DNA of 64,000 nucleotides from Scilla litardierei (Eukaryota > Streptophyta > Magnoliopsida > Asparagales > Asparagaceae), in contig CM061138.1 of assembly GCA_030789695.1 (NCBI GenBank), positions 182,567,051-182,631,050 of the forward strand. Reading direction: 5' to 3'. Below, piece by piece: positions 1 through 10,388 of the stretch (its first letter is position 1; each line of letters starts with the position of its first letter). The notes beneath the pieces are model-generated. The model was given only the letters and a program-made list of their open reading frames with translations, searched no databases and was not told the origin of the DNA. The translations under genes were made by a program, and so were the position numbers.

Positions 1-578
1 GTCACCCATCCCCAGTCGAATGGATTGGCGGAGGTAGCCAACAAAAGCATCATCGGACCCCTTTGAAAGAGAATAACCGAGCTCGAAGGGACCTAGCCAG
101 AAGAAATCCCTGACACATTATGGTCGTATAGAACGACCCACAAAACCCTGACGGGGAAACGCTATTCATGCTGGCTTATGGATGCGAGGCTGTCGTCCCA
201 GTGGAAGTCAACAAACGACCACTTCGTCTCCAATACTATGACGAAGAAAGAAACTCGGATGGACTCGAGCTCAACCTGCAACTGGTGGGCGAGATCTGCG
301 AACAGGCTCTGGCGACCCTCATTGAACAAAAAGGATGCATGGCCTGCTACTTCAACTTAATGGTCCATGAACACAGCTTTTGTGTAGGCGACTTGGTGCT
401 GCGTAAGGCTGCTTTCACTCTCGAGATTCTCAAGCAGGGGAATCTCGCTGTGATGTGGGAAGGACCTTACAAAGTGATCGATGTACTCAGTCCTACCACC
501 TACCGACTCGCTACATTGGACGATAGAGAACTTCCTCATCCTTGGAACGTTGATCACTTGCAGAAGTATTATCAATGA
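1..578 (+). pseudogene. Integrase C-terminal part of element A pol (decayed)
   Basis: The first frame reads THPQSNGLAEVANKSI, the region around the catalytic glutamate of gypsy integrases, followed by the usual WSYRTTHKT and LAYGCEAVVPVEV blocks. The C-terminal part from 168 is open to the stop at 576-578 and ends with a WEGPYKV (GPY/F-type) motif and the usual HPWNVDHLQKYY end. It is broken by TGA at 64-66, TAG at 94-96 (a Trp codon in the family) and a one-base frameshift near 150-160. There is no chromodomain, as expected for Tat-like rather than chromovirus elements. The rest of pol is outside the window. Confidence 0.9.
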
Positions 579-689
579 TTGTACCAGCAAGGGTAAATGA
601 TTCAAATCCATCTTTGTCTTTTATCTTATGCATGTTCATGATAAATACAAAGTCGATCGTCCTTCAATATTTGTCCAACAATTTTCAAA

Positions 690-905
690 CCATAGTCGTC
701 GATCGTAAGTCGAAGGGGCCTTGCCCCTCACCACCGAACGACCCTTATCGTCAGCAGTAAGTTGAAGGGATCCCCCATCGCCACTAAACGACCCACGATG
801 CTCGTCTGTCGTAAGCTGAGGGATCATCCCTTGCCACTGAATGACCCCTGACGCTCATTAGTCGTTATCCGAGGGATCGCCTCTCGCCACTGAACGACCC
901 ACGAC
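690..905 (+). repeat. Tandem hairpin repeats of element A, left block
   Basis: About four units of roughly 55-60 bp share the phrase CGTCAGCCGTAAG..CGAGGGATC..CGCCACTGAACGACC. Each unit can fold (for example AGGGGC..GCCCCT). The block is cut by the hAT insertion at 906 and resumes at 7077. Such hypervariable arrays between pol and the 3' LTR are known from Tat-group elements. The stretch 579-689 between the pol stop and the array holds nothing I recognise. Confidence 0.8.
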
Positions 906-1640
906 TAGGGGTGGCAAACGGGTCGGGTCGGGTCGGGTCCGGGTCGGGTCAGGTTTGACCCGACCCGGATTGGTGTAAACCCGAACCCGACCCGGATTAA
1001 ATCCGGGTCAGGGTAAGAAGACCCATACCCGACCCGGGTAAAATCCGGGTCACCCGTACCCGACCCGGATTTTTCCCGGGTCGGGTTCGGGTAGGGTTCG
1101 GGTCGGGTTCGGGTCAACTACCTTGAAACACAAAAAAAACAAAAAGATTAAAAAACCCAAAACAAGGGAAAAAGGCACACATCTGCCAATGTTATCATCC
1201 AACAACTCCAACGCAGACATCCAACAATGTAAACAGATCAAAAATCCAAAACTAATGTCACAGACTCACAATTAGGGGTGGCAAACGGGTCGGGTCGGGT
1301 CGGGTCCGGGTCGGGTCAGGTTTGACCCGACCCGGATTGGTGTAAACCCGAACCCGACCCGGATTAAATCCGGGTCAGGGTAAGAAGACCCATACCCGAC
1401 CCGGGTAAAATCCGGGTCACCCGTACCCGACCCGGATTTTTCCCGGGTCGGGTTCGGGTAGGGTTCGGGTCGGGTTCGGGTCAACTACCTTGAAACACAA
1501 AAAAAACAAAAAGATTAAAAAACCCAAAACAAGGGAAAAAGGCACACATCTGCCAATGTTATCATCCAACAACTCCAACGCAGACATCCAACAATGTAAA
1601 CAGATCAAAAATCCAAAACTAATGTCACAGACTCACAATT
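906..1640 (+). repeat. Tandemly duplicated left terminus of the hAT element (2 x 367 bp)
   Basis: The first 367 bp of the transposon (906-1272), including the terminal inverted repeat and GGGTC-rich subterminal part, are followed at 1273 by a second copy reaching about 1640. The two copies look identical wherever I compared them. The element therefore has two potential left ends 367 bp apart; only the outer one abuts the target duplication. Confidence 0.9.
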
Positions 1641-2013
1641 ATACAACAAAATAGTATAATTTTTTTCTCCTAACATTCAATAGACAAAAGAACATCATTC
1701 CAGATCAATCAAGAGCACTGAGCAGTGTTCCTACCAATTTTTTCTCCAACAACATTCAACAAGCCACATTCCTTTCAGTTCTTCCCAAAAATCAACATAT
1801 AACACATTTCTCTCCAAAAATCAAGACACGCCAAAAAAATAAAGGAAAATCAAACTGGGCCATAAGAAGTCCAGCAATCAACGTCACTTTCATATTGCTA
1901 ATGCTTTCAGAATTTCACTTAAATCAAAGCCCATCAGCGTCAGCATTCTTCAAAATTCTCATCATTAAGATGCAGAAATACTAATAGCTATAGCTCAATG
2001 TGATTAAGCAATG
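1641..2013. other. Non-coding internal stretch of the hAT element
   Basis: AT-rich sequence downstream (on the minus strand) of the transposase. No ORF, RNA gene or repeat is evident. Confidence 0.5.
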
Positions 2014-2372
2014 TGAAATTTGCCAGGGAATTTTGCCAAGGAAGCGCATCTTCGAGTCTTTATGCTTCATACCTGCGGTCATTCAAATGTAAGTAAGGGC
2101 TGAGAAATTTGCCGAGGAATATCATTTTCAAGTCTTCATACCTGCAGTCATTCAAATGTATTTAAGCACTGTGAAATTTGCAAAGGAAATTTGCCAAGGA
2201 ATTACGTCTTCAAGTCTTTATACCTGCAGGCATTCAAATTTTGCCCAGGAATCAAATTTTGACAAGGAATCATATCTTCAAGTTTTCATACCTGCAGTCA
2301 TAATTTTGCCAAGGAATCACATCTTCAAGTCTTCATACATAGTCTTCATACATGCAATCATTCATACCTGCA
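2014..2372 (+). repeat. Degenerate minisatellite in the hAT 3' region
   Basis: Five or so imperfect units of about 60-90 bp built from TTTGCCAAGGAAT, CATCTTCAAGTCTTCATAC and CTGCAGTCATTCAAA. Unit length and order vary. It lies between the duplicated terminus and the transposase stop. 2373-2967 holds no recognisable gene. Confidence 0.75.
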
Positions 2373-2967
2373 AAGAAGTAAATGTAAGAAAAATATCTAT
2401 CCTCCCTGAGGATTGACATGCGGATATATAAAATTTTACTATCTCATCTCTATCTTTCCGATTCTTCAATTTTAAATTACCTTATAAAGATTTATTGATT
2501 CAATCAAGTATAAGCATGGCCCATTACTCACATTTGCAGTATCTGAATGAATAAGTACAGAACTTTGGTAAAATAGCTTGTTTCATTGCTGGCACAACCA
2601 AATATGGGTTATGGAATGTAAAAAAGGTCCTCAAAGTCTCTGCATTTTGAGGAATGTAAAAGCATTGAATTCGCAGATAGTTTGAATCAGTAACAATATT
2701 TTGAAATAAAATTCTAGAAACAATATTTTGAAAATAAAATTCTGAAGTGAAATTAAACTTAGAACAGAATATGTAAGTACAGTGTGCAGTTGACGTGTGC
2801 ACGTGACAGTTTGCACGTGACAGAAGTGAAGCTTGGATGGAAATGGTTGAAGATTCCATCCAACATGCTGAAGATTCCACAAAACTTATGACTCAAGAAG
2901 AAAAAAAATGAGACAAAGCTTTGTTAAAAACAAATAAGCCATACCTCAATAATTGTGAGATTTACAA

Positions 2968-5257
2968 CTAGTTTTCTAAGTTAATGGTGCTTGAGCTTTG
3001 AGTGGATTGAGATTCCATAGTATCAATGTCCAAAACATCTTCGGTGAGATCCTCCACTTGTGACGTGATATCTATTTTATAAAGAAGTGAAAAAACATAA
3101 GTCATATAATAGAACCTTTCAGCAAACTAAAAATTATAATAAATTTAATGAATCCACAAAATACCTTTCAATCCATCGCCATATAACCAATCACGCGTGC
3201 AAATTAGAGCTTCCACATTTGCAGGATTAAGCATGGAACGGGTTTCACTTAAGATTCTACCACCAATACTAAATGCACTTTCCGATGCAACAGTTGAGAT
3301 AGGAACAGACAATATATCTCTTGCCATTAGAGAGAGAATCGGAAATTGAAATTGCTTTGACTTCCAAAAAACAAGAATATCCAAATTGATATCTCTAGAC
3401 ATTCGAGACTCATCCAGATACAATTCCAGTTGTGTTTTATGAGAACTATCCGAAAATTCCATACTCTCAAATGAATCAAATTCCTAGATTAAAATCACAA
3501 AAACAATTAAAAAGCAAATATATAAATGCATACATGAATGCGATGAAAATAAATTTACAAAATAAATAAATTACCTTCATTACATCCATGCAATCTTGAG
3601 TATAAAGAGTAGTAGTTCCATGAGGAAATTGACTTGTGTTTTGCACACATGATGTACTAGGAGGCATCTCATTTGCTACCTTGCTTGCATACTCATGGTA
3701 TAATGAAAATAATTTAGTTTTCACCCTGTCAAACTCTTTAGAACCTTTAACATACAACCGGGAGTAGCAAAATTCCACAAATTGAATCTTGTATCGTGGG
3801 TCTAAAATGCATGCGATGGCGAGCAACAAGTTGTAGTCACCCCAATATTTATCAAACTTTTTGTACATCTCTTTGGCAATATTACTAATAAATTCATCAT
3901 TATCTTCCATACCTAGTTTCAAAGTATGCTGAAGCATAAAGACTTGAGGAAAAAACAAATTGGATGTAGGATAATTCGTGCCTGAAAAAATGCATGTAAT
4001 GTTGTAGAAACAACCCAAAAATTTTGCAATCTTGGAAGCTTTACCCCACTCCTCCAGTGTCGGACAATAAATATAATTGCTATCAACAAATTTTAATTGA
4101 AGAAATGCATGTTGATAGTACATGGCATTGGTAAGCATGAGAAATGTGGAGTTCCATCTAGTAGGCACATCTTGTCTTAAACCATTTTTCAATTGTAAAC
4201 GTGCATGCGAAACACATTCCACAAACTTCTTCTTTCTCACTTGGGATCCTTTGAGATATTTAATGCTATCTCGGATTTTTACCACACATTTATCAATGCA
4301 TTTTAGACCATCTTGCACAATTAAATTTAATATATGAGCGCAGCAACGAACATGAAAGAAATCCCCATTCCCAAGTAATGCTTGCTTCAAATTAAGTTGA
4401 TATTTCAGCATCTCAACAAATACGTCATTTGCTGATGCGTTATCCAAAGTAAACGAAAACAACTTATCTTCAATATTCCAGTCAACCAATAACTTGAATA
4501 CTTTTTCACATAATGCAACACCGGTGTGAGGAGGAGTCATGATGCAAAAGTTCAGCACTCTTTTCTGCAATCTATACTCATTATCTATAAAATGTGCAGT
4601 GAGGCATATATAGCCATCGGTGGCAATGGAAGTCCATAAATCTGAAGTTAAATTTATCCTTCCCGTGCTAAAATTCAAGAAATTCTTAATCTTCTCTTTC
4701 TCATTGGTATACAACTTAAGAACATCGGCTTTTGCTGTGTTTCTACAAATGTGCTTAACTTGAGCATTTAGATAAGTATGCAATTCTCGAATTCCTTCAT
4801 ATTCAGCAAAGAGAAAAGGTAAATTATGCTTTGTTATTGCCTTGACGAGAAGTTCTCTAAACTTGTCTTGATTAAAATTAGATGTTCTCATTGTTACTCC
4901 CCCATCTGAACGTGACAATAACATTTGACTAACATCAATAGAAGTTAAGGCTGGACAATTCTCAATGTGTCTAACCAAATTCTTTGTTCCATAATTACTC
5001 TCAGCAATGTATTCTTTCCCACATTTCTTACATTGTGCCATTAATTTTTCTCCTGGTTTTTTCGGCAGCTTTGTGAATAAATTCCATACACGGCTAGTAA
5101 CTTTTTTCTGTTTCTTACCAGCAGCATTTCTTTGGATAGAATCGCTTGTCTCTTGCTCGTTAACCATATTCACACTACCAGAATGCAATTCAGCTTGACT
5201 GTTATCATGTATATTAATGGTATCAATTACTGGATTTATCAAATTTTCAGATTCCAT
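2968..5257 (-). CDS. hAT transposase, BED zinc finger type (RICESLEEPER/DAYSLEEPER-like), three exons
   Basis: I read complement(join(2968..3071, 3165..3483, 3575..5257)), 701 codons plus stop. The introns (3484-3574 and 3072-3164) have GT..AG ends and join in frame. The N-terminal third has a BED finger (CKKCGKEY, then H..C in RHIENC). It is followed by the RNase H-like catalytic fold with LTSDLWTS, FTLDNASAND, CCAHILNLIVQDGL and DVPTRWNSTFLML, and an ILDPRYK block. The end carries the hAT dimerisation region (LSVPISTVASESAFSIGGR, then RDWL). The 5257 ATG is chosen because the in-frame codon at 5278 is TTG and a CAG just upstream looks like the acceptor of a 5'-UTR intron. No premature stop is seen, so it may be active. 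Exon 3 rests on splice signals and family-like sequence only. Confidence 0.88.
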
Positions 5258-6893
5258 AGACTGTGAACATGAAAACAAAAATATAACATCATCAATAACA
5301 ATTTTGAATTTTATATCATTTCAAAATTTCAACAATAGAATGCAATAAAATTTATTCGTTTCTAGGCAAAGAATAGAAAGCGTTATTTGAGGAAAACTTC
5401 CAAAATTTGATCTGAGTCTTTGTTACTTTGTATGCATAAAATATTCATGGTGTATAAAAAGGATGGCATGAATTTAAGTGCATGCAAGCATGGGATATAA
5501 TTATATAAATCTGATCATTTAATTTATCTAACAAAAAAAGTGAAGTTCTGATCTTAACCTTCATCAATTCATTAGCAAACTTGCTTAATCTCCTCTCTTT
5601 TCTCTAAGTTAGAGAAAGGATTTGATATGCTTATTATATACAGAATTTTTTCTCAGTAACAAGGTGTATTCTCGGGTGCTCTAAATTTGATTTGTCAAAA
5701 TGAAAAATTTTCAACCAAGCAATGATAAATTGATAATATGATACATATCAGGACAAGATAAAGATATACAAGACAACCTTTTCCAAAAAATCCTCACTGA
5801 AATAAAAACACATACAGGAAAGAATCAGAAAGATGGTTAGCCCTTTCAATGGAGATCTCAGATGCAAATTCAATTAAATAAGAAGACATATAATATAATA
5901 GAAAGCATTTTCAGGAGTATGGGTGCCAAAATTTACCCCAGATCAGAAGATTTCAACAATACATTTTCATCTCAAGAAAAAAAGGAGTAACTTACCAAGA
6001 AAAAAAGGAGTAACTTACCAAGATCGATGCTTTTTTGATCACTTTTCTTCTCGTTTCTCAGCTCGCAAACCAAAGGAAGCCCCTTTGTGTCTCAGCTCAC
6101 AAGATGCCAAGATCCTTCCTCAAATATGGAAATGCAAAGCTTGATCTGCCTCAGATCTGTAAGCTAAGCATGAAATAATATCAAACGATGGAGATTTAGA
6201 TATTTAGATTAAGAGAAATAGAAGGAGAAATCGAGGAGAGATAAAGAAGAAGAAATCGAGAGACGAGACTCACGAGAGTGATCTGAGGACACCACACGCA
6301 GAATCGAATCGATCGGTCAGTCGGTCGCCGAACGTACGAACTGGGCCTCCGGTTGTCGCCGCTGTCGCGGTGTCGCCGCTGTCGCGGTGTCGCCGCTGAG
6401 GCCAGGGCCCAAAGGATTTTTCGGTGGAAGTTGCAACTATGACTGGGAGTCTGGGAGACTGGGAGGGATGGAGTTTTTGCACTCGGATTCTCAAATCACA
6501 GATTCACAATTGCTTTTGGCTTTTTGGCTTTTGCCTTTTGAATTTTGATTCTCTAGTCGTCTTGGGTCTCTGCTGCTCTGCACTGTCTCCCTGCAAAAAA
6601 AATGATGACGATTCATTAATGAAATTAAGGCCCCAAGGTAACTCATAACTGTGCAAGGGCAGTGACTGAGTGACGGTCATGAATGACAGCCTGTATGGCA
6701 CTATGGCTGTCCAATATTTAATTTTTAATAGTTTAAAAGTTTGTTCAACTTCCAGTCTTACAAGTTCCAAAGACATAATGTACCAAAAAAAAGACACGAC
6801 ATTACTTGCATTTTTTCCATAGGCCATATTTACACAGACTCTGTATCTAATATTTAACATTATTCACATTAAGTCATTAACCTTTCATAGGCA
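5258..6893. other. hAT 5' region upstream of the transposase
   Basis: Non-coding sequence between the transposase start and the right subterminal repeats. It is AT-rich to about 6250 and probably holds promoter and 5'-UTR intron. At 6355-6400 there is a short tandem repeat of CGCCGCTGTCGCGGTGT type. I see no second gene. Confidence 0.5.
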
Positions 6894-7076
6894 ACCGGCT
6901 GGGAAACGGGTCAAACCGGGTTACCGGGTCAAACCCGAACCCGACCCGTAATTTATCCGGGTTGGTCGGGTCAGACCCGTTTTCGACCCGACCCGGTTAG
7001 GGTAATACCCATACCCGGATTAGGAGGCCGGGTACGGGTCGGGTCGGGTCGGGTCGGGTAAATTTTGCCACCCCTA
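6894..7076. repeat. Right subterminal GGGTC/GACCC repeats and terminal inverted repeat of the hAT element
   Basis: Mirror of the left end: many GGGTC and GACCC pentamers in both orientations, then GGGTCGGGTCGGGTCGGGT at 7037-7058 and the terminal repeat. In hAT elements such subterminal motifs bind the transposase. The run of four or more GGG tracts could also form a G-quadruplex. Confidence 0.8.
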
Positions 7077-7300
7077 CCCACGACGCTCGTCAGCCGTAAG
7101 CCGATGGATCACCCCTCGCCACTGGACGACCCTAGACATCAGCCGTAAGCCGAGGGATTACCCTCCCGCCACTGGACAACCTACGCCGGTCGTCGGCCGT
7201 AAGTCAAAGGGGCCTCGCCCCTTGCCAACGAACGACCCCCGACTTTCGTTGACTTTAAGGGGCATTGCCCCTTGCTACTAAGCGAAGAGTGGTTTATTGT
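7077..7300 (+). repeat. Tandem hairpin repeats of element A, right block
   Basis: This continues the 690-905 array after the hAT insertion. Units keep a small hairpin with changed but paired arms, such as AAGGGGC..GCCCCTT near 7206 and 7258. 7301-7516 is a non-repetitive linker with no recognisable gene. Confidence 0.8.
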
Positions 7301-7516
7301 TTAAAAGGTTGTGTTCAATCTATTGAATGCACGTAGCTTACCAACGACCAAACTTATCATCACTCTCTAAGCTGTCAAAAATTGAGTCGTTGAGGGGCCC
7401 TATGCACGCACATGTTCAGATAGTAGATAAGAGCGCAAAAGTCACAACAGTTTTTATTCATTTCTAAAAGAAATAGAAGCGAGGATTACAAAAAGCCTAA
7501 GCTAAGGCCTGCCGGC

Positions 7517-7926
7517 TTAAGAGGGAGGAGGAGCACCCACGGATGCCAAGACACTGGTGAAAGCTTCCATAGCATTTGTATGCCTTGCTGTGAGCTCTTC
7601 CTTCTCCTTTGCAGTAGCCTCCTCAAGCTCGACGACTTTGGCCCGAGATTCAACGGCCTCCGCCTTGCAAGCCTCTGCCTACCCCTCGAAGTTAGAAGCT
7701 TTGACTCTGAGCTCGATCGCTTCCTTCTTGAAAGCGTCAAGCTCCATCTCGAGCTGAGCCTTCTTCGTCTTCCACTGGAGCTCGACTGACTTACGGAGGA
7801 CCGACAGGGACAAGCGACTATTATTATCCTCCACTGCCACCCACTCAGCTGTCGCCTTAGCCTCGAGGGCTTTCTTCATGCCCTCCTTTGCCTCTTTCGT
7901 CCGAGACTCGAGCTCAAATGCATTGC
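7517..7926 (-). pseudogene. Antisense ORF of element A, C-terminal coiled-coil segment
   Basis: The minus strand encodes a Glu/Lys/Ala-rich heptad-like segment (ELDAFKKEAIELRVKAS, then VESRAKVVELEEATAKEKEE) ending in GAPPPS and TAA at 7519-7517. One TAG near 7679 breaks it; the context fits CAG to TAG. Upstream it is interrupted at 7926 by G1 and continues at 17373 and 26981. It is antisense to gag-pol and lies between pol and the 3' LTR, like the additional ORFs of Tat elements such as Grande. The molecular role of these proteins is not known. Confidence 0.7.
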
Positions 7927-8195
7927 TGTAACGACTGGTTTTCTTGTATTTGGATTATCTATATTATATATATGTTTTGGTGGATTTTCTTCTTGTGTGT
8001 GGTTTCCATCTCCGTAGCTTTCGTTTTCGTTCGTTTCGTTGTGATTTTCTAGCTTCTTCCTTAGATCGTTGATCTTGGAGTAAGTCACTCATGACGAACT
8101 TCAAATCGCTCGTATTTTAGATTTAGAGTGATCTTAGAAGCTGTAGGAATCTTCCCGAAGCTTCGCGCTTCATTTCGGCACTTTTCGTGCACGTT

Positions 8196-8611
8196 AGTTG
8201 GTTCAAGAAGGGGAACCAACCGACTGGATTGAGATCTAGTCGGTCGGCAACTCTTCTCAGACCGACTAGTTTACGTCAGTCGTTTTTAGCCAAGTTACTA
8301 TTTACTCTTAGTCGGTCTAAGAACAACCACCGACCGACTAGATTCGCAACTAGTCGGTCAGAACTTGCTCTCAGACCGACTAGTTCCTTTGATTAATTTT
8401 ACCTGAGTTATTGTTTATCGTTAGTCGGTTTATGAACACTCACCGACCGACTAGGTTGCAAACTAGTCGGTCGACAGGCCTTCACAGAACGACTAATTCA
8501 ATTTCCCAGATTTTATTCCTTTTTCGTTGCTTGCTCTTAGTCGGTCACAGTAGAACGACCGACCGACTAGTTCTTAAACTAGTCGGTCAACCACCCTTCT
8601 TTGACCGACTA
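8196..8611 (+). repeat. G1 U3 hairpin array: eight inverted repeats, fixed stem, 14-nt loops
   Basis: Hairpins occupy 8196-8225, 8236-8269, 8309-8340, 8348-8385, 8422-8453, 8461-8495, 8538-8569 and 8580-8611. The arms are CTAGTCGGTC / GACCGACTAG or close variants, 8-12 bp long. Every loop is exactly 14 nt, with different sequence. They come in pairs about 40 bp apart repeating about every 114 bp, so the array is four dimeric units. It lies upstream of the TATA box. The 3' LTR has the same array at about 15340-15755. Confidence 0.9.
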
Positions 8612-8656
8612 ATCGCTGTCGTAAACCTATGGTTTGCCCAGCCGCCACACGAATCC

Positions 8657-8664
8657 TATTTAAA
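8657..8664 (+). promoter_or_regulatory. TATA box of G1 5' LTR
   Basis: TATTTAAA followed by a C run and then a pyrimidine-rich stretch, just after the hairpin array. The 3' LTR has the same at 15801-15808. Confidence 0.6.
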
Positions 8665-9003
8665 CCCCCCAATCGTTTTTCTTTCTTCTTTCATTTCTCC
8701 TGAGCCTCCTTCTTCCCCAAATCATCATCCATCTTCCTCAAGCCCTTCCTCCTTCCTCATGAGCCCCTCTCCCTCTCCATTTAGGCCGGCCACCATGATT
8801 TAGGCCGCCTCCAACCCCCAAAACCCCCAAAACCCCATTTTCTCCAGATTTCTCCATCCATTCCAGATCTGAACCGTGGATCCCCGGATCGTTTCTTCCG
8901 TCGCTGTGCTTGCTCGGCATCGTTCTTCCGCTAACGATACGCGATCTCCTCCCCGTAGTTAACATTTTGTGCCGTGCCTTCGTGATCGTCATCGTCGGTA
9001 TTA

Positions 9004-9142
9004 GGCAAGTGAAACTTGCCACTTAGGGTTTTGGGCCATGCCTTAGGCCATTTGCTTGTTGTAGGCGTAAAAGAGACTAGGTGACGAAATGATACTCGCC
9101 TAGGCGCAATTTCATGATCTAGCTTGACAACGAAGCTAGATC
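9004..9142 (+). promoter_or_regulatory. G1 leader hairpins A, B and C
   Basis: A (9004-9020): GGCAAGT-GAA-ACTTGCC. B (9077-9103): CTAGGTGA, loop CGAAATGATAC, TCGCCTAG. C (9116-9142): GATCTAGCTT, loop GACAACG, AAGCTAGATC. All three recur in the same order in G2 and G3 with changed but still paired stems and conserved loops for B and C. They lie in the transcribed leader. The 3' LTR copies are at 16148-16164, 16222-16248 and 16261-16287. Confidence 0.85.
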
Positions 9143-9796
9143 CGTCATTTATCATGTTGCATAACTACCATGTCATGTTTCATTTCCATTAACGGTACAC
9201 GAATTAATTGTCATGTCATTGCATTCTTTAAATGTTCCTGTGATTGCGTAGCTCCGCTACACCTAGTAAATTGATTGAGGCTAGGCACCTGCTTTTGGCG
9301 GGCACAACCCTACGCCAAAGTGTGAACCTAAAAACAAGCTCTTGTGCGGGGCAACCCTGGCTCATTTACTGAGCATCGTGTGCATGGACCCTGGCTTGTT
9401 TACATGTGGAAGGGGTAAGGGTTAAGCGGCCATTCAACTGGGAGTCTGCCCGATCAGGAACTTCAGTTGTAAGGCGTAAACTCTGTGATTGGCGTAGTGT
9501 TAAGTGGCCACTCAGTGTGAATGTCCAACAGTTCACCTGTAAGGCGTAAACATCTACAAATAACTTGAAACGTGACTAGTGAAAAGATTGAGATTGTTAG
9601 TAGCTTGGCTACTCTTGACATGCCATGATGATTGTTTTCTTGTACTTATTGTTACACCATGCCTTACTTGTGCACTCATACCTTAACTGTCATGTCATGC
9701 ATACTTTTAGAACTGCTAGGTTGTTTTCCTTTCAGTTTCCTTGCCCAAGTCTTTTAGACTTGCTGACATGTGCCACTTTACTCTTTTGGGTAACAC

Positions 9797-9904
9797 ATGT
9801 TAGATCCTGAGCCTGAGGTCGCTGCTGAGGACGAGGAGTTTGCGGACGCCGAGCCTGAGCCTGTGTTTGACAAGGACTTCGTGGACATGGGCGATCAGTC
9901 GTAG
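9797..9904 (+). CDS. Acidic 35-residue micro-ORF in G1 5' LTR
   Basis: It starts MLDPEPEVAAEDEEFADAEP and ends in GDQS plus TAG. About 40 percent of residues are Asp or Glu. It lies in the leader of the element RNA, roughly 480 bases before the gag ATG. The G2 homologue is the same length with mostly synonymous differences. The ATG overlaps a possible splice acceptor (ATGTTAG), so it might be an exon rather than a free-standing ORF. No function is known to me. Confidence 0.55.
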   Translation: MLDPEPEVAAEDEEFADAEPEPVFDKDFVDMGDQS

Positions 9905-10202
9905 AGACTGTTTGTGTTGTTGTTTAGACTGCTTTTGTTGTCGGTGCATAGCACCAATACTCTGTTTATGTTGTCTTTGTTGGCCTTGTCCTGGGCCTAG
10001 ACTCTTTCTTTTAGCCTGGTGGCTTTTCTGGATGTTGAATATTATTGTGGACAATTTCTGAGATTGGATTGTTTTTATATCAGTCTCTCTTTCTTGTTAT
10101 TATTATTGTTGTTCAGTTTACAGTTACAGGGACCTGCATTAAATTTTAAATTGACTCTTATCAGGCGTGTGGCTTCACCGCTCCACGTCTGTGCGGACCT
10201 TC

Positions 10203-10241
10203 TCACGTCTCGCCTCCATAGCTTTGGGAAGCGGGGCGTGA
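10203..10241 (+). promoter_or_regulatory. U5-end hairpin of G1
   Basis: TCACGTCTCGCCTCC pairs with GGAAGCGGGGCGTGA, using G-T wobbles and one mismatch, and ends two bases before the LTR terminus. Similar structures end the G2 and G3 LTRs. Confidence 0.6.
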
Positions 10242-10251
10242 CAGGTTTTGT

Positions 10252-10269
10252 TGGTGGCCCATGCAGGTC
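10252..10269 (+). promoter_or_regulatory. Putative primer binding site of G1
   Basis: TGGTGGCCCATGCAGGTC, 8 nt after the LTR. The same motif follows the LTRs of G2, G3, E2 and the minus-strand fragment. It starts TGG as a tRNA primer site should, but it is not the iMet site and I cannot match it to a tRNA from memory. Confidence 0.55.
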
Positions 10270-10388
10270 CTCATCTGTAACTGCGATTATCGGATCAATG
10301 ATAGTAATATTAGATTGTCCAACAACTAAAGATTCGACATCCGAGTCCTAAGCTATGAGTCTAATTGTTTCATTTTCTGCGTCATTAG

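Larger units (their letters stand above)
906..7076 (-). mobile_element. hAT DNA transposon, apparently complete, with 8-bp target duplication
   Basis: The ends are TAGGGGTGGCAAA at 906 and its complement TTTGCCACCCCTA ending at 7076. The flanks 898-905 and 7077-7084 are both CCCACGAC, an exact 8-bp target duplication typical of hAT elements. Both ends carry dense GGGTC/GACCC subterminal repeats. A three-exon transposase lies on the minus strand. The element splits the tandem repeat block of element A. The perfect duplication and open transposase suggest a fairly recent insertion. Confidence 0.95.
7927..10243 (+). repeat. G1 5' LTR
   Basis: 2317 bp. In order: a U3 hairpin array (8196-8611), a TATTTAAA box (8657-8664), a pyrimidine-rich start region, three leader hairpins (9004-9142), an acidic micro-ORF (9797-9904) and a U5 end hairpin (10203-10241). 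The intervening parts show no other gene. Confidence 0.93.

Noticed and set aside
905..1117. Pro/Arg-rich minus-strand ORF, repeated at 1272-1484
   Set aside because: It is a by-product of the GGGTC/GACCC subterminal repeats of the hAT element; the two are identical only because the terminus is duplicated.
8411..8803. 130-codon plus-strand ORF in the G1 LTR
   Set aside because: It crosses the hairpin array and the TATA box, and no matching frame of that length is open in the 3' LTR.
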